From positions 1,240,001 to 1,304,000 of the forward strand of contig CAVQVN010000009.1 in the NCBI GenBank assembly GCA_963717135.1: DNA of 64,000 nucleotides. Direction: 5' to 3'. Positions 1-12,000 of this stretch are shown here, one piece after another. Position 1 is the stretch's first letter, and each line of letters opens with the position of its first letter. Source of the stretch: UBA4744 sp963717135 (GTDB lineage: Bacteria; Actinomycetota; Acidimicrobiia; Spongiisociales; UBA4744). Made by a program: the position numbers and the translations under genes. Below the pieces are notes generated by a model. It saw nothing but the letters and a program-made list of their open reading frames with translations, had not been told where the DNA came from and searched no databases.

Positions 1-3000
1 AGTGCAGGTATAGGCAGGCGAGAACTCGGAGGTTGAGCCAAACGGGGTGATGGTGCCTTCCGTGGCCGTGGCGGTGATGATGTCCCCGACAGATCCGGCG
101 AAGGTGTGCGAACCCGGGGTCGGGACACCGCCGGTCACCGACACATCGACCGAGGAGACGAACGTCTCACCTTCTCCGTTTCCGGATGGGTCGGCGGCTG
201 TATTGGCGAAGAACTCGACCCGATAGTTCCCGTCGGGGACATCGAGACCGAAATCGACATCGATGGTGCCGGCCGTCTCAACGGCGGAGGTGATCACCGG
301 GAAGTTGAGCAGACCGTTGGGCCCGGTATCACCATCATTGCCATCATTCGGCGTTACTCCATCGCCGCCCAAATCGATTCCGAGGTCGTCATTGTCGAAG
401 ATCTGGTTCCCGAGGATGGCGTTGCCTGCTGCCGAGGCTCCGTTGACGATCACACCGAACTCAGCATTGCCGGCGACGGTATTGCCCTGCCCGGCTCCGG
501 TACCTCCCACCAAGAAACCCGTTGTGTTGGACAGCAAGATCCCACCTCGCGGAGAGCTGGTGTCCGTCGCGTTGGGAACCGGATTCGTAGCTGCCGCGTC
601 GAGGCCGATGATGTTGCCCTGGACGAGATTGCCCGTGGCGTCCGGGCCCCACGCGTACATGCCGTACCAACTGTTGCCGGAGATGACGTTGCCGGCGGCG
701 ACGCTTCCGATCACACCGTCGGGACTGTTGAGCAGGTAGACGCCGATTTGTTGGTAGGCCGGGGTGGAGTTGTAGGGCAGCGCGGCTGAACCGGCGGCAT
801 TGGTGCCAATGTAGTTGCCGATGACTTGCGTCCCGCTTGAAATCACCGGGGCGCCATCCGACCAATCGTCAACCATGACGCCACGCAACCGGTTGCCGGA
901 AATGACGTTGCGGTCGGCGGCGTTGGTCCCGCCAATCACGGTGTTGGTAGCGCCGTATACGTAGATGCCTTCCGTTGAGTTGCCGACCTCACCGACGGCT
1001 CCGGTGGCGTCGGGTCCGATGTAGTTGCCGGCGATGACCGACCCGTTGCCGCCGAGAACGCCGACACCCGTGGCGAACCGGTTGATTACGAGGTCCCGGA
1101 CCTCAGCGTCGTCGCCCGAGATCTCCAGGCCGTAGCCGCCAATGGCGGCGCCGCTCAGTTCCAACTCCGGGCCCGACGGGTTGGTGTCCAGCGCCGTCAT
1201 CCCGTCAGCTGCGTCGTAGGCGGTTCCGTCGACGGTCGTGTCCGCCGTGGCAATCGGGGAGAAGGCCGCGCTGACCGCCAGGCTCCACCATTGGTCGGCG
1301 ACCTGGGTGGCGTTGGTGGGAACTGCCGGAACAAAGCGCATAGCGTTCGGACCCGTGACCGTGTTGGCGTTGCTGATGAATTGGCGGAATGCGCCCTGAG
1401 CGACGGTCAGGTCCCCACCCTCCAGGTTGGTGACCACGTTGAAGGAGAACCCGAGGTCGGTTTGTTCGATCTCCTCGCCGACACTGAGGGCGACCCGCAC
1501 CACGTGCTCGGAGGAAGGCAGCAGGGCTGCATTGTCCGAGACCGTGGGCCGCATGCCCCCATAGAGCGGCCCGGCCGTCGCCGCGAATGAGTAGGACCCG
1601 TCGTAGGCGACCGCTTCGACCGGGCCGTAGGTCTGCTCGGCCCATCCGGTGCCGCCGGCCGTCGGTACCAGCGTCGAGGAGTCGACGGTCAGCCAATACA
1701 CACCGGCCGGCACAGACGAGAAGAAGTAGTGGCCGCCCGGTCCCGTCGTCTTAGACGCGTAAAGCGTGTCACCGGCGTCGGGTTCGCCGGGGACGGAACC
1801 GTTGTCGCGGTACATCCGCACCGTTGCCCCGGCGAATCCGGGATTGAGGAAGTCGCCGACGAACTCTCCGGCCGGGATGGCGTTGCCGCTGATGTCCTCG
1901 AAGATCGTTCCTTCCACCGATGGCGGGAAGAAGGGAGGTATCGCTAGAGCCACCGCCTGGTAGTCGGCGCCGTTGTCGAGGGTGCGAGGGTTGGTGGCGG
2001 CCGCGGTCGTCTTGCTGATCTCGTACAGTGCACCGCCGTCGGTGCCCCACATCTGGCCCGTCGAGTCGAAAGAGAGTCCACGGATCTCCGGAGTCAGAGT
2101 CCCGACGGGGTTGGTAGCGCCGTTCCAGCGGTTGATCCTCCGCAACTCGAAATCGCCCGCTCCGTCGGTAAAGACCCCGTAAAGCTGCCAAGAGTTCGGA
2201 TCGAGGGCGACGTCGGTGACCTCCAAGAGGGCGCCACTGCGCAACTCTACGTAGTCGCGGGAGCCGAAGAACATGTTGGGAACGCCCAGACCGGTGGCCG
2301 TATCGACCACAAACAGCACGTCATGGTCACTCGGTTGATGATGAACGGCGAACAGGCGGCCGGTGAGCGGTTGGAAGGTGAGGCCGTGCACGTCGTCATA
2401 CGTCACCGTGCCCTGGTCGCCGTCACCCGAACCGAACGTTCCGCCCAGCGGCGTGAAGACACCCGAGTCAACATTGAGGACGCCCAGGCGGTCGGCGTCT
2501 GCCGCGTAGAGGACACCCGAGATCGGTTCGATGGCCAGGCCGTGCAGGTTGATCGTGCCGGTCCCTGTTCCGATGTCGACCTCGTTGGTGACGGGATCGA
2601 AGTCGAGAGGATCGACCTCGGTTAGCAAATCGTCGCCGCCGCTGGCCCCACCCGTGTTGGCCACAACGTACGGGTCGGTGGTCGGAACGTTGGTGATGGT
2701 CCAGGTGAATGTGTCGGTGACCGGTGAGTTGACACCATCGGTGACCGATATCTCAACAGAATACGGACTCGAGAAGGCTGCCCGGTAGTTGACGAGACCG
2801 GTGATGAGTCCAGTGCCCGTATTGATCGACAGGCCCAGCGGAAGACCTGTCGCCGAGTAGGTCAAGGTGTCCCCGACATCCGGATCGGTAGCGCCGGCCG
2901 ACAGGGAGATCCAACTGGCCTCAGCGTCGGTCCGGTTCAGCAGGTCCTGGTCGAAGACGGGCGGCTGGTTCCCGGGCGTCACCGTGTGGGCGGCAGAGAA

Positions 3001-6000
3001 CTCGGATGTGGAATCGAAATCCGTGCAAGAGGCGTCGGTGCATTCGGTCAAGGTGGCGGTGATGATGTCTCCGACCGAACCGGGGAAGGCGGCACCCCAC
3101 GGCTCGTCGCCAGAGCCGGTGTGTGTCAGCGGCGTTGAACCAACGAAGGTCTCGCCCTCGCCGTTTCCGCTCGGATCAGCCACCGTATTCGTGAAGAACT
3201 CGAAGCGGTACCAGCCGGCCGGGACGTCGAACGTTCCGGTCAGCGTCACTAGCCCACCGGTTTCGGTGGCGGAGTTGATCACCGGGAAGTTGAGCCCGTC
3301 GTTGGGACCAGTATCGGCGTCAAGTCCATCGTTGGGTGTGACGCCGTCCGGATCGAGGTCGATCCCCAGCCCGGCGTTGGAATGGATCGAGTTGCGAAGA
3401 ATCGGATTGTTGTCGCTGGTATCGACGCCCACCCGGATACCGTCCGCGCCATTGAACGCAATGACGTTGGCCATCGTGCCAGCAGATCCGCCGATGGCGT
3501 TACCGGAGGTGCCGCCCTGGAGATAAATGCCGTCGCCACCATTGCCGAGGTTGCCCGTCCCGGTTGAGTCAACCCCGATGTAGTTGCCGATGACCGCGTT
3601 GTCCGCCGCTCCGGAGCTTTCGATGATCACACCCGTAGTGGTGTTGCCGGAGATGACATTGCGGTGGGCCGCCGTCGCCCCACCAATGGTGTTGTTGACC
3701 GCTCCAAAGCCCAGATGGATGCCGCGCAGGTTCGCTATCGAGCCCGTCCCGGTGGGGTCAGTGCCAATGAGGTTGCCCTGCACATCGTTCAGCTCGGTAC
3801 CGGGATTCCACATATACACGCCGTCGCCGGTGTTCCCGGAAATCACATTCCCTGCCCCGACGGCCGTACCACCGATGACGTTGGACTGAGGGCCGGTGCT
3901 GATGCGGATTCCGGCGCCGTTGGGGATGGCTGCATCACCAGCCGCATTGAGCCCGACGTAGTTGCCCTCGACAGTGTTCGCGTCTGTGCCAGCGCCGGTC
4001 ATCTCGATCCCCGAGGTTCCATTGCCGGATAGCAGGTTGCGATGCGCGGCAGTGGTCCCACCGATGGTGTTGGATGAAGCGCCACCTTGAATGGACACCC
4101 CGTAGGCGGTATTGGCCACTGCTCCAGAACCGGCGGTATTCAACCCGATGATGTTGCCCTGGACACTGTTTCCGGTTGTTCCCGCCCCGGAAAGCCGGAT
4201 CCCTGACCCGAGGTTGCCGGAGATGGTGTTGCCGGCCGAAGGTGCTATGCCCCCGATTGTGTTCCCCGTGGCAGCTCCCCAGATCACGACTCCTCCGCCC
4301 AGGTTGGCTCGTGCTGCCATGCCGGTCGGATCCAGGCCGACGAGATTGCCCCAAACCACGTTGCCCGTTGAGGCGGCGCCACTGATTGAGATGCCTTCGT
4401 CGTCGTTGGAAGAAATCACGTTGCCGGCTCCGGCGACAGTGCCGCCGATGGTGTTGTTGGAAGAATCCGTGATCGTGACTCCGGACCCTCGATTCCCGAC
4501 TCCTGCGGCACCGTCCTTGTCCAATCCTATGTAGTTACCCTCAACGACATTGAGGTTGGCACCATTGATGATCGACAAGGCAGCGGCACCGTTGCCGGTA
4601 ATGACGTTGCGTTCACCAATGGTCGTCCCACCGACAGTTGTCGAGACAGCCGCGTTCAGGACGACACCCCCCCCGGTGTTCTCCTGCGCGCCGGTACCGG
4701 CCACGTCGAGACCGACGTAGTTACCGCTGATGGTATTCCCCGAGCTGTTTGCGCCGTCGATCTGGATCCCAGAACCAACATTCCCGCTAATGAAGTTTCG
4801 CGCGGATGCGATGTTTCCGCCGATCGTGTTGCCGTTTGCACCCGCGAACAGGTGGATCCCGTAAGCAAGGTTGCCGCGGGCGAGGGTTCCGGTGAGGTCG
4901 GTTCCGATGTAGTTGCCCTCAAAGGTGTTGTTGGTGGTGGCGAGGTTGCCGTTGCCGTCGATCGCTACACCAGACTCGGTATTGCCGGAGATGACATTGC
5001 CTTCACCGGCGCCGGTGCCACCGATCTGGGTGTTGTTGACCCCGTCGTAGATGACGAGACCGTGACGGCCATTCGGGACCTGGGTGGTTCCGTCGGCGCC
5101 CAGGCCGATGATGTTGGATTGGACGACGTTGCCGGTCAGGTCGTTGTCGAGTTCGAGACCGTCGTTGGCGTTGCCGGACAGCACATTCCCCCAGCCGGGC
5201 TGTCCAATGATGTTGTTGCTGCTGGTGATGCCAAGGGCTATGCCATCCGCAGCATTGGCGAGGGGGGCGTTTCCGGTGATGTCGGTCCCGATGTAGTTGC
5301 CGATGACCGTATTGCCGTCCGACTCGAAGATGATGATGCCATCGTTGCCGTTTCCGGAAATGATATTGCGATCCGCCACAGCCGTACCACCAACCAGGGT
5401 CGGGCCGGAGCCCGTACCGAGGTCGATCCCACTGCCGCCGTTGCCGCGATCGAGAAGACCTGACGGGTCGGTCCCGATGTGATTGCCAGCGATGACCGTG
5501 CCCGACGCCCCGGCATCCACATTGAACGCGTCATCGCCGAACCCGTTAACCGCCAGGCTGCGGATCTCGACACTGTCCCCGGTGACCGTGAACCCGTCGG
5601 CCGTCGCCCCGGCGGATGTTCCTCTGAGTTCGACGACCGGCGTGGAGGTCCATCCCGGTTGGGTGGTGCCGTCGATCGTGATGGTGGTCGAGATGGTCGG
5701 CAGCGCCGACCCGGGGGTGATCGTCCACACCCCTCCGCTGTGGCCCGTCTCGGTAGCCGGCATGTTGAAGTTGATCACGTCGTCCCCAGCGAGGGCATTG
5801 GCTTCTTGGATAGCAGCCCGGAGGGTGCAGGCAGGCTGGCTTTGGGAGTTGTTGGCTCCTGTGTAACAGACCCCGTTTCCAGGGTTGTTGTCGGAGGCGT
5901 TGCCGGTGGAGTTGACGACAAAAGCGCCCGACACCACCGTGACCGCCGCCGAGAACTCTGATGTCGAGCCAAACGGAGCGGCGGTTCCCTCGGTGGCGGT

Positions 6001-9000
6001 CGCCGTGATGATGTCACCCGTAGACCCAACGAAGGTGTGGGACCCGGGGGTCGGGACCCCGCCGGCCACCGACACATTGACCGAGGAGACAAACGTCTCA
6101 CCCTCGCCGTAGCCCGACCCGTCGGTGACGGTATTGGCGAAGAACTCCACCCGATAGTTGCCGTTGGGGACGTCGAGGTTGAAGTCGACCGTGACCGTTC
6201 CCCCAGCCTCGGTCGCCGAGGTGATCACCGGGTAATTGAGGCGATCGTTGGCACCGGTGTCACCGTCACCTCCGTCGTTGGGGTTGACACCGTTGAAGTG
6301 AAGATCGATACCCAAACCGGTGTTTGCGTAGATCGAGTTGCCGAGAAGGGCATTGTCGACACCGGCATCGTCTGCGACCCAGATGCCATCGCCGCCGTTG
6401 TAGGCAATGACGTTGCCTTCACCGACCGCGTCACCACCGATGAGGTTGTCATGAGCGTTCTCGTGGACATAGAAGCCGTGGCCGCCGTTACCCACATCGA
6501 GCGCGCCGCCCGGGTCCGTTCCCACGTAGTTGCCCTGGATCGTGTTGCCGGTTCCGGCCGTCTTGTATAGATAGATGCCGTCAATGTTGTTCCCAGAGAC
6601 CACGTTGCTGTCCGCGGGATCGGTGCCGCCAACAATATTGCCCGTGGTCTTGATGTTGATGCCCCACTCGTTGGCTTCCGCTGCGGTCCCGGTGACGTTG
6701 GTGCCGACGTAGTTGCCAACGATCGTGTTGCCTCCGAGGAACTCAATATCGATGGCGTCGTCACCGAAGTTGTTGAGAACGAAGCCGCGGATGGTTGTCC
6801 CGCCGCCGGTGATCCAGAACCCGTTCTCCTCACCTGCCGACACGTTGGTCCCATCGACTTCGATCACCGGACGACCGGCGGTTGCGTATTGAGGTTGAGT
6901 GCTGGCGTCGAGCACCATCGGCGTATCGATCTCGGGCAGCAGGCTGTTCGGCCGAATGGTGAACGCCGTTGGCGATGCTGTGTAGCCGCCGTCGCTGGTG
7001 GGGATATTGAAGTTGATGATGTCCGTCCCGGGGAAGGCGTTGGCTTCCTGGATTGCAGCCCGGAGGGTGCACTGGCCGGGTGTGGATGTCTCGCACAAAC
7101 CGTCCCCGGCATTGGCGTCGGAGGCGTCGCCGGTGGAGTTGACGATTAACGGTCCCTCCACCGTCACGATTCCACCGAACTCGGAGCTATCGGTTCCGCT
7201 GATTGCCATTGCGGTGAGCTGATCGGACGCCGACACCGTGGCGGCCAGCGAGGCGAGCGGCAGGGTGAAGGAGAACCGGTTGGTCGTGTCGGTGCCCTGA
7301 GCGATCCCGTTGATCGCCCCCGGCCCGTAGGTCCCCGTTGTTGCGTCAGTGTCGTCGGCCGATCCTTCCACCTTGCTGATCAGCCACGTCTGGCCTTCGC
7401 CGAATCCGCTCGGGTCGGGAGCGGCCAGGTAGAGCTCGATGGTGGTTCCGGGCCGCGACCACCCTGTCACAATCAGGTCGGTTCCCTCAATCCGGGCGGT
7501 GTCGATGACGGGGTAGTTGAGGAGGTTGTTCCCGCCGGTGTCCCCATCACCGCTGTCGTTGAGCGTCACGAACGGCGAAGATAGGTCGTCGTCGCCGCTG
7601 GCCAGCAGGTCGATGCCGATCGAACCGAGCACGGTGCCGTTGCCATAGATGCTGTTGCGGGTGATGTAGACGTCGGTGTCCGTGCTGTCGACGACAACAC
7701 CGCTGCCGGCGTTGTCGGCGATGACATTGCGCCGGATCGTCGTCGGCGCACCAATCACCTCGATGCCGTGCGGCCGCGTGCCTCCCCAACCGTTGGCAGT
7801 GATGGTGTTGTCTTCGTATGTGATCCACAGCGTCGGACCGCTGAACACACCGGAGGCGTTGTCGGCGATGAGGTTGCCGGTGACGTTGCCGCTGATCCAG
7901 ACTCCGACCGGATTACCACTCGGGTTGAGGAGTCCGTTGCGCCGGATTTCATTGCGGAGCACCGTTCCCGAGTTGGAGCCGCTGTTGAAGTCGACGCCGA
8001 CCCCGCCGGCAAAACCGATGACGTTGTCGCGCACGATGGCGTCGTCGGTTTCCCGCATGGTCAGGTTCTTCTGACCGCTCCGGTCAGCCGCGCCCGGATC
8101 GGTGAACGAAGCCGGGCCCGTTCCAATCACGTTGAACTCGGCCAGGGATCCGATGAAGTCCGGGTCGACGCCGTAGTTGGTTCCGAACTTGACATTGGCA
8201 TCGAAGCTGCTCGCCGAGTCGCCGAAGCCCCAGATCGACACATGGCGCAGCACGCTGTCGTCGGCTTCGAATACGAGACCGGTGGCAACAACGGCTGTGC
8301 TCCGGTTGTTCCAGATCTCGAGTTCGGGATCGAGCGTCGGAGTCGTGTACGTGCCTGCGGTGCCGACTGCGATGCCGGCGCCGATCTGTGCCGCGTTGGT
8401 GTCGAGCAAGGTGGAGCCGTCAACGAGATCGAATGCCCGCCCATCGACGGTGGTCCCATCGTCGGTCACCGCCGGCAGCAAGTCGGTGACCGGGATCCGC
8501 CACCAGTCGTTGGAGCCGTCGGTGGCGTTGGCGGGTTCGGCCGGCGCGAACCGCATGATATTGGCGCCGGTGATGGTGTTGGCATTGGTAATGAACTGGC
8601 GAAGCGAACCCTGCACCGAACGAAGGTTGACAGCCGGATCATCGTCCCGGGCGTCGCCCCCGGCGGTAGTGGTAACGACGTTGAACGAAAAACCGAAGTC
8701 GATATTGGCCTTGTCGGCAGAGGCGATCGAGATCTTGGCGAGATGCTCGGCACCGGTGTACCAGGTGGTCAGATTGTCCGAAACCCCGGCCCGCCTACCC
8801 CCGTAACACGGCCCGGCAGTGGGATCGTTGACCGTACCGCCGGATCCGTCGGCACACTCGGACACGGCCGGGCCGTAGGTCTGCTCTGGCCAAACGTCGT
8901 TGGATGAAATCGCAGGTGCCGTCGACCGAACCGTCTTCGAATCGACCACCACGAAATACTTGCCGTTGCTGAGACCCGGGAACGAGTAATCACCGTTGGA

Positions 9001-12000
9001 ATCGGTCGGAACGGTGGTCAGGTAGGTGTCGGTGACTTCGGCGATCCCATCGCCATCGGTGTCGCGGTAGAGGGAGACGTTGGTGTCCTGGACTCCAGGG
9101 TTGTCGACGTTGCCGATTGTCCCGTCGTTAAGGACGTCGCCGGCGATGTCTTCGAACACGGTGCCGCTGATCGTATAGGTGGCCGGTGGCGATCCCACCG
9201 TTCCCGGCCACAGGAACAGGAACGGTTGGTTCTTGACTTCAGCCGCGCTGGTCTGGATAGATGGCGATCCCCAGCTACCGCCGTTCCAGTACACGTAGGA
9301 TAGGTCGCTGTTTCCGTCCTGGGCGGCCAGCATGACTCCATCGGTGCCGGGTTCCGGGTAGAGCATCACCGAGTTCGGATTACCCCCCGAACTCGGCCCC
9401 GAGAGTTGCCCCGACCATCCGCCCCCGGAGCTCCAGGTTCGGTAGCGCACTGCGCTCTGACCGAGCTGACTGTATGCCACCAGCGCCTGACCGGAGGTTC
9501 CCTCGAACGTCACAGCTACCACCGGAGCAGTGGTACTGGCGGCGGAGGTCGTGGCAACGACCGGACTGATCCAGCTGGTCCCGCTCCACGCCATCATCCA
9601 GATCTCACTGCCGTAGGTGAGTACACCCATCACGATCTGGTCGCTGAGCGGATCGCTCGCCAGGGTGGTCCACCGGGCCACCCCGGTGACTCCACCGGGT
9701 GCGAGAACCGACGTCTCACCGCTCCAGGCCGACCCATTCCACGTCCGATACGAGACACTCGAGGACCCCTTGCCGTACACCGCCAGAGCCGTCCCGCTCT
9801 GCTGCTCGTAGGCAACGTAGACGTCAGTCCGATCGTTGCCGGTCCCGACTGCGCTGAGAGTGACAGCGTTGCCCCAGCTCGACCCGTTCCACACCAGCGC
9901 GTAGTCCTGGCTGGTGGCATTGCTGACCACCAGCACCATCTCATCTGCATAGGGATGGGCGGCGAGCCGTAGCTGTTTGGGTTCTCCAGCCAGGGGGGTG
10001 GCGATGGTGAACGGACCGGTCCACGCCGTCCCGTTCCACACCTTGTAGGAGAGGCCGGCGGTGCCCGTGGTGCCGTTGTTGTAAACCATGATGGCATCGC
10101 CACTCAGCGATTCGTAAGCGACGTCGAAACCCCACCAGAAGCTGTCCGTGACGGTGCTGAGGGGATTGGCTGCATGCGCCGACCAGGCCGACCCGTTCCA
10201 CCGCTCGGCGGTGACCTGGTTGCCGGTGTTGACGCCGACCACGATCGCCTCGTCCCGAGAGGGTGACTCGGCCCCCTGCATGATCCGGTACTCGCCGACA
10301 CTCGCCGATGGAAGGATGGGGCCAAAACTCGCCCCGTCCCAGGTGCGGTAGAAAGGAGTGTTCTGACCGCTGCGACGCCACACAGCCATCGGGTCGGAGT
10401 GGGCCGGGGGATCGGCGGCACTGAAGCGCACCAGGTAGGCGTCGTCCGTCCCGCCCAGACTCGTGTCGTAGGCGCCGGCGGTGACCGGGAAGTCGCCGGA
10501 CTGGGTGTAACCGGTGACCCAGGCCGCCCCGCTGCCGGTCAGCGCCACCGACGTTGCAGAATCGTACGAGGCGCCACCTACGTAGGAGGCGTACTCCATC
10601 GTCGAACCGTCTGCCGACAAGATGGCGAGCAGGCCGTCGCTGCTTCCTCCCAGGGTGGTGTCGTGGCCGTCGCCGGTGGCCAGCCCGGAGGACTGTGTGA
10701 AGAGAACGAAGTGGGCTCGGCCCGAGCCATCCACCGCTACCGCTTCGGCACGGTCGTATCCCACCCCGCCCAGGTAGGTCGAGTAGGCGAGCTGGGCGGA
10801 CCCCGTCTGGGTGAGATCGAGTTTGGTGACGAAGGTGTCGTCGCCGTTGGACCGGGTCGTGTCGTAGGCGCCTGGCGTGGTAGGGAAGGTATCCGAGTCG
10901 GTGTAGCCAACCACGTAGAGAGTCGAGGCATCCGCCACAGCAAGAGCGCTCGCCCTTTCGGAGAGCCCGCCCGGCGAGGCGCCCCCGAGGAAGGTGGAAT
11001 AAAGGAGGCTGGCTCCGTTGGCGGAGATCTTGGCGACCCAGCCGTCCTGCCCCCCGTTCTGGCTGGTGTCGTAGGCTCCCGCGGTGGTCGGCGTCCCAGT
11101 CGATGCGTTTCCGGCCAGGTACACCACCCCGCTGCCGTCCAGAACGATGTCCTGGGCGCCGTCGCTGCCGGCCCCACCGACGAAGGTCGACCACACCAGG
11201 CCCGTCCCGGTGGTGTTGACCTTGGTCACGAACGCATCGAAGGTCCCGCCGAAACTGGTGTCGTAGGAACCGGCCACCGTCGGGTAGTTGCTGGAGTCGG
11301 TGGAGCCGGCCACGACGGCCTGCCCGGATCCGTCGACGGCGATCGCTTCCAGATAGTCGTTGTCGGCCGAGCCGCCCAGGTAGGTGGAGTAGACCAGCGT
11401 CGCTCCGTCGGCGCTCAGCTTGGCGACGGCCCCGTCGTACAGCCCACCGAGGCTCGTGTCGTAGGCGCCGCCGGTGGTGGGGAAGTTCGATGAAGCCGTA
11501 TAGACGCCCACGTAGACGGCGCCGGTCCCGTCGATGGCGATCCCCTTGCCGTTGTCCAGCCCGGACCCACCGAGGTAGGTGGCCCACAAGAGGGTGGTGC
11601 CGGCCGGATTGAACTTGGCGACGTATACGTCGTTAGCGCTGTTGGCCGACGTGTCATACGCACCGACGCTCGCCGGGAAGTTGGTCGAAGCGGTGTAACC
11701 GGTCACATAAACGTTGCCCGCGCCGTCGAGTCTCAGACTGGTGCCCGCGTCGGCGCCGTCAGCCCCCCCGAGGTATGTGCCGTACTCCAGCGTGGGGTCG
11801 ATGATCAGCGGGAGCTTGTGGTCGTAGTCGCCGATCGAGAAGGACACGACGTTGTTCTCCAGGAAGTAGCTGCTCTCCACCGGGACTCGCTGGCCGTCGT
11901 TCTCCTGGTATGTCACCGGCGCCGAGAACGTGACTGCACGGCCGGGATTGAGACCGATCTCCAGGTTTCCCGCTTCGGTTATCGCCGTTGAGGTGGCGCC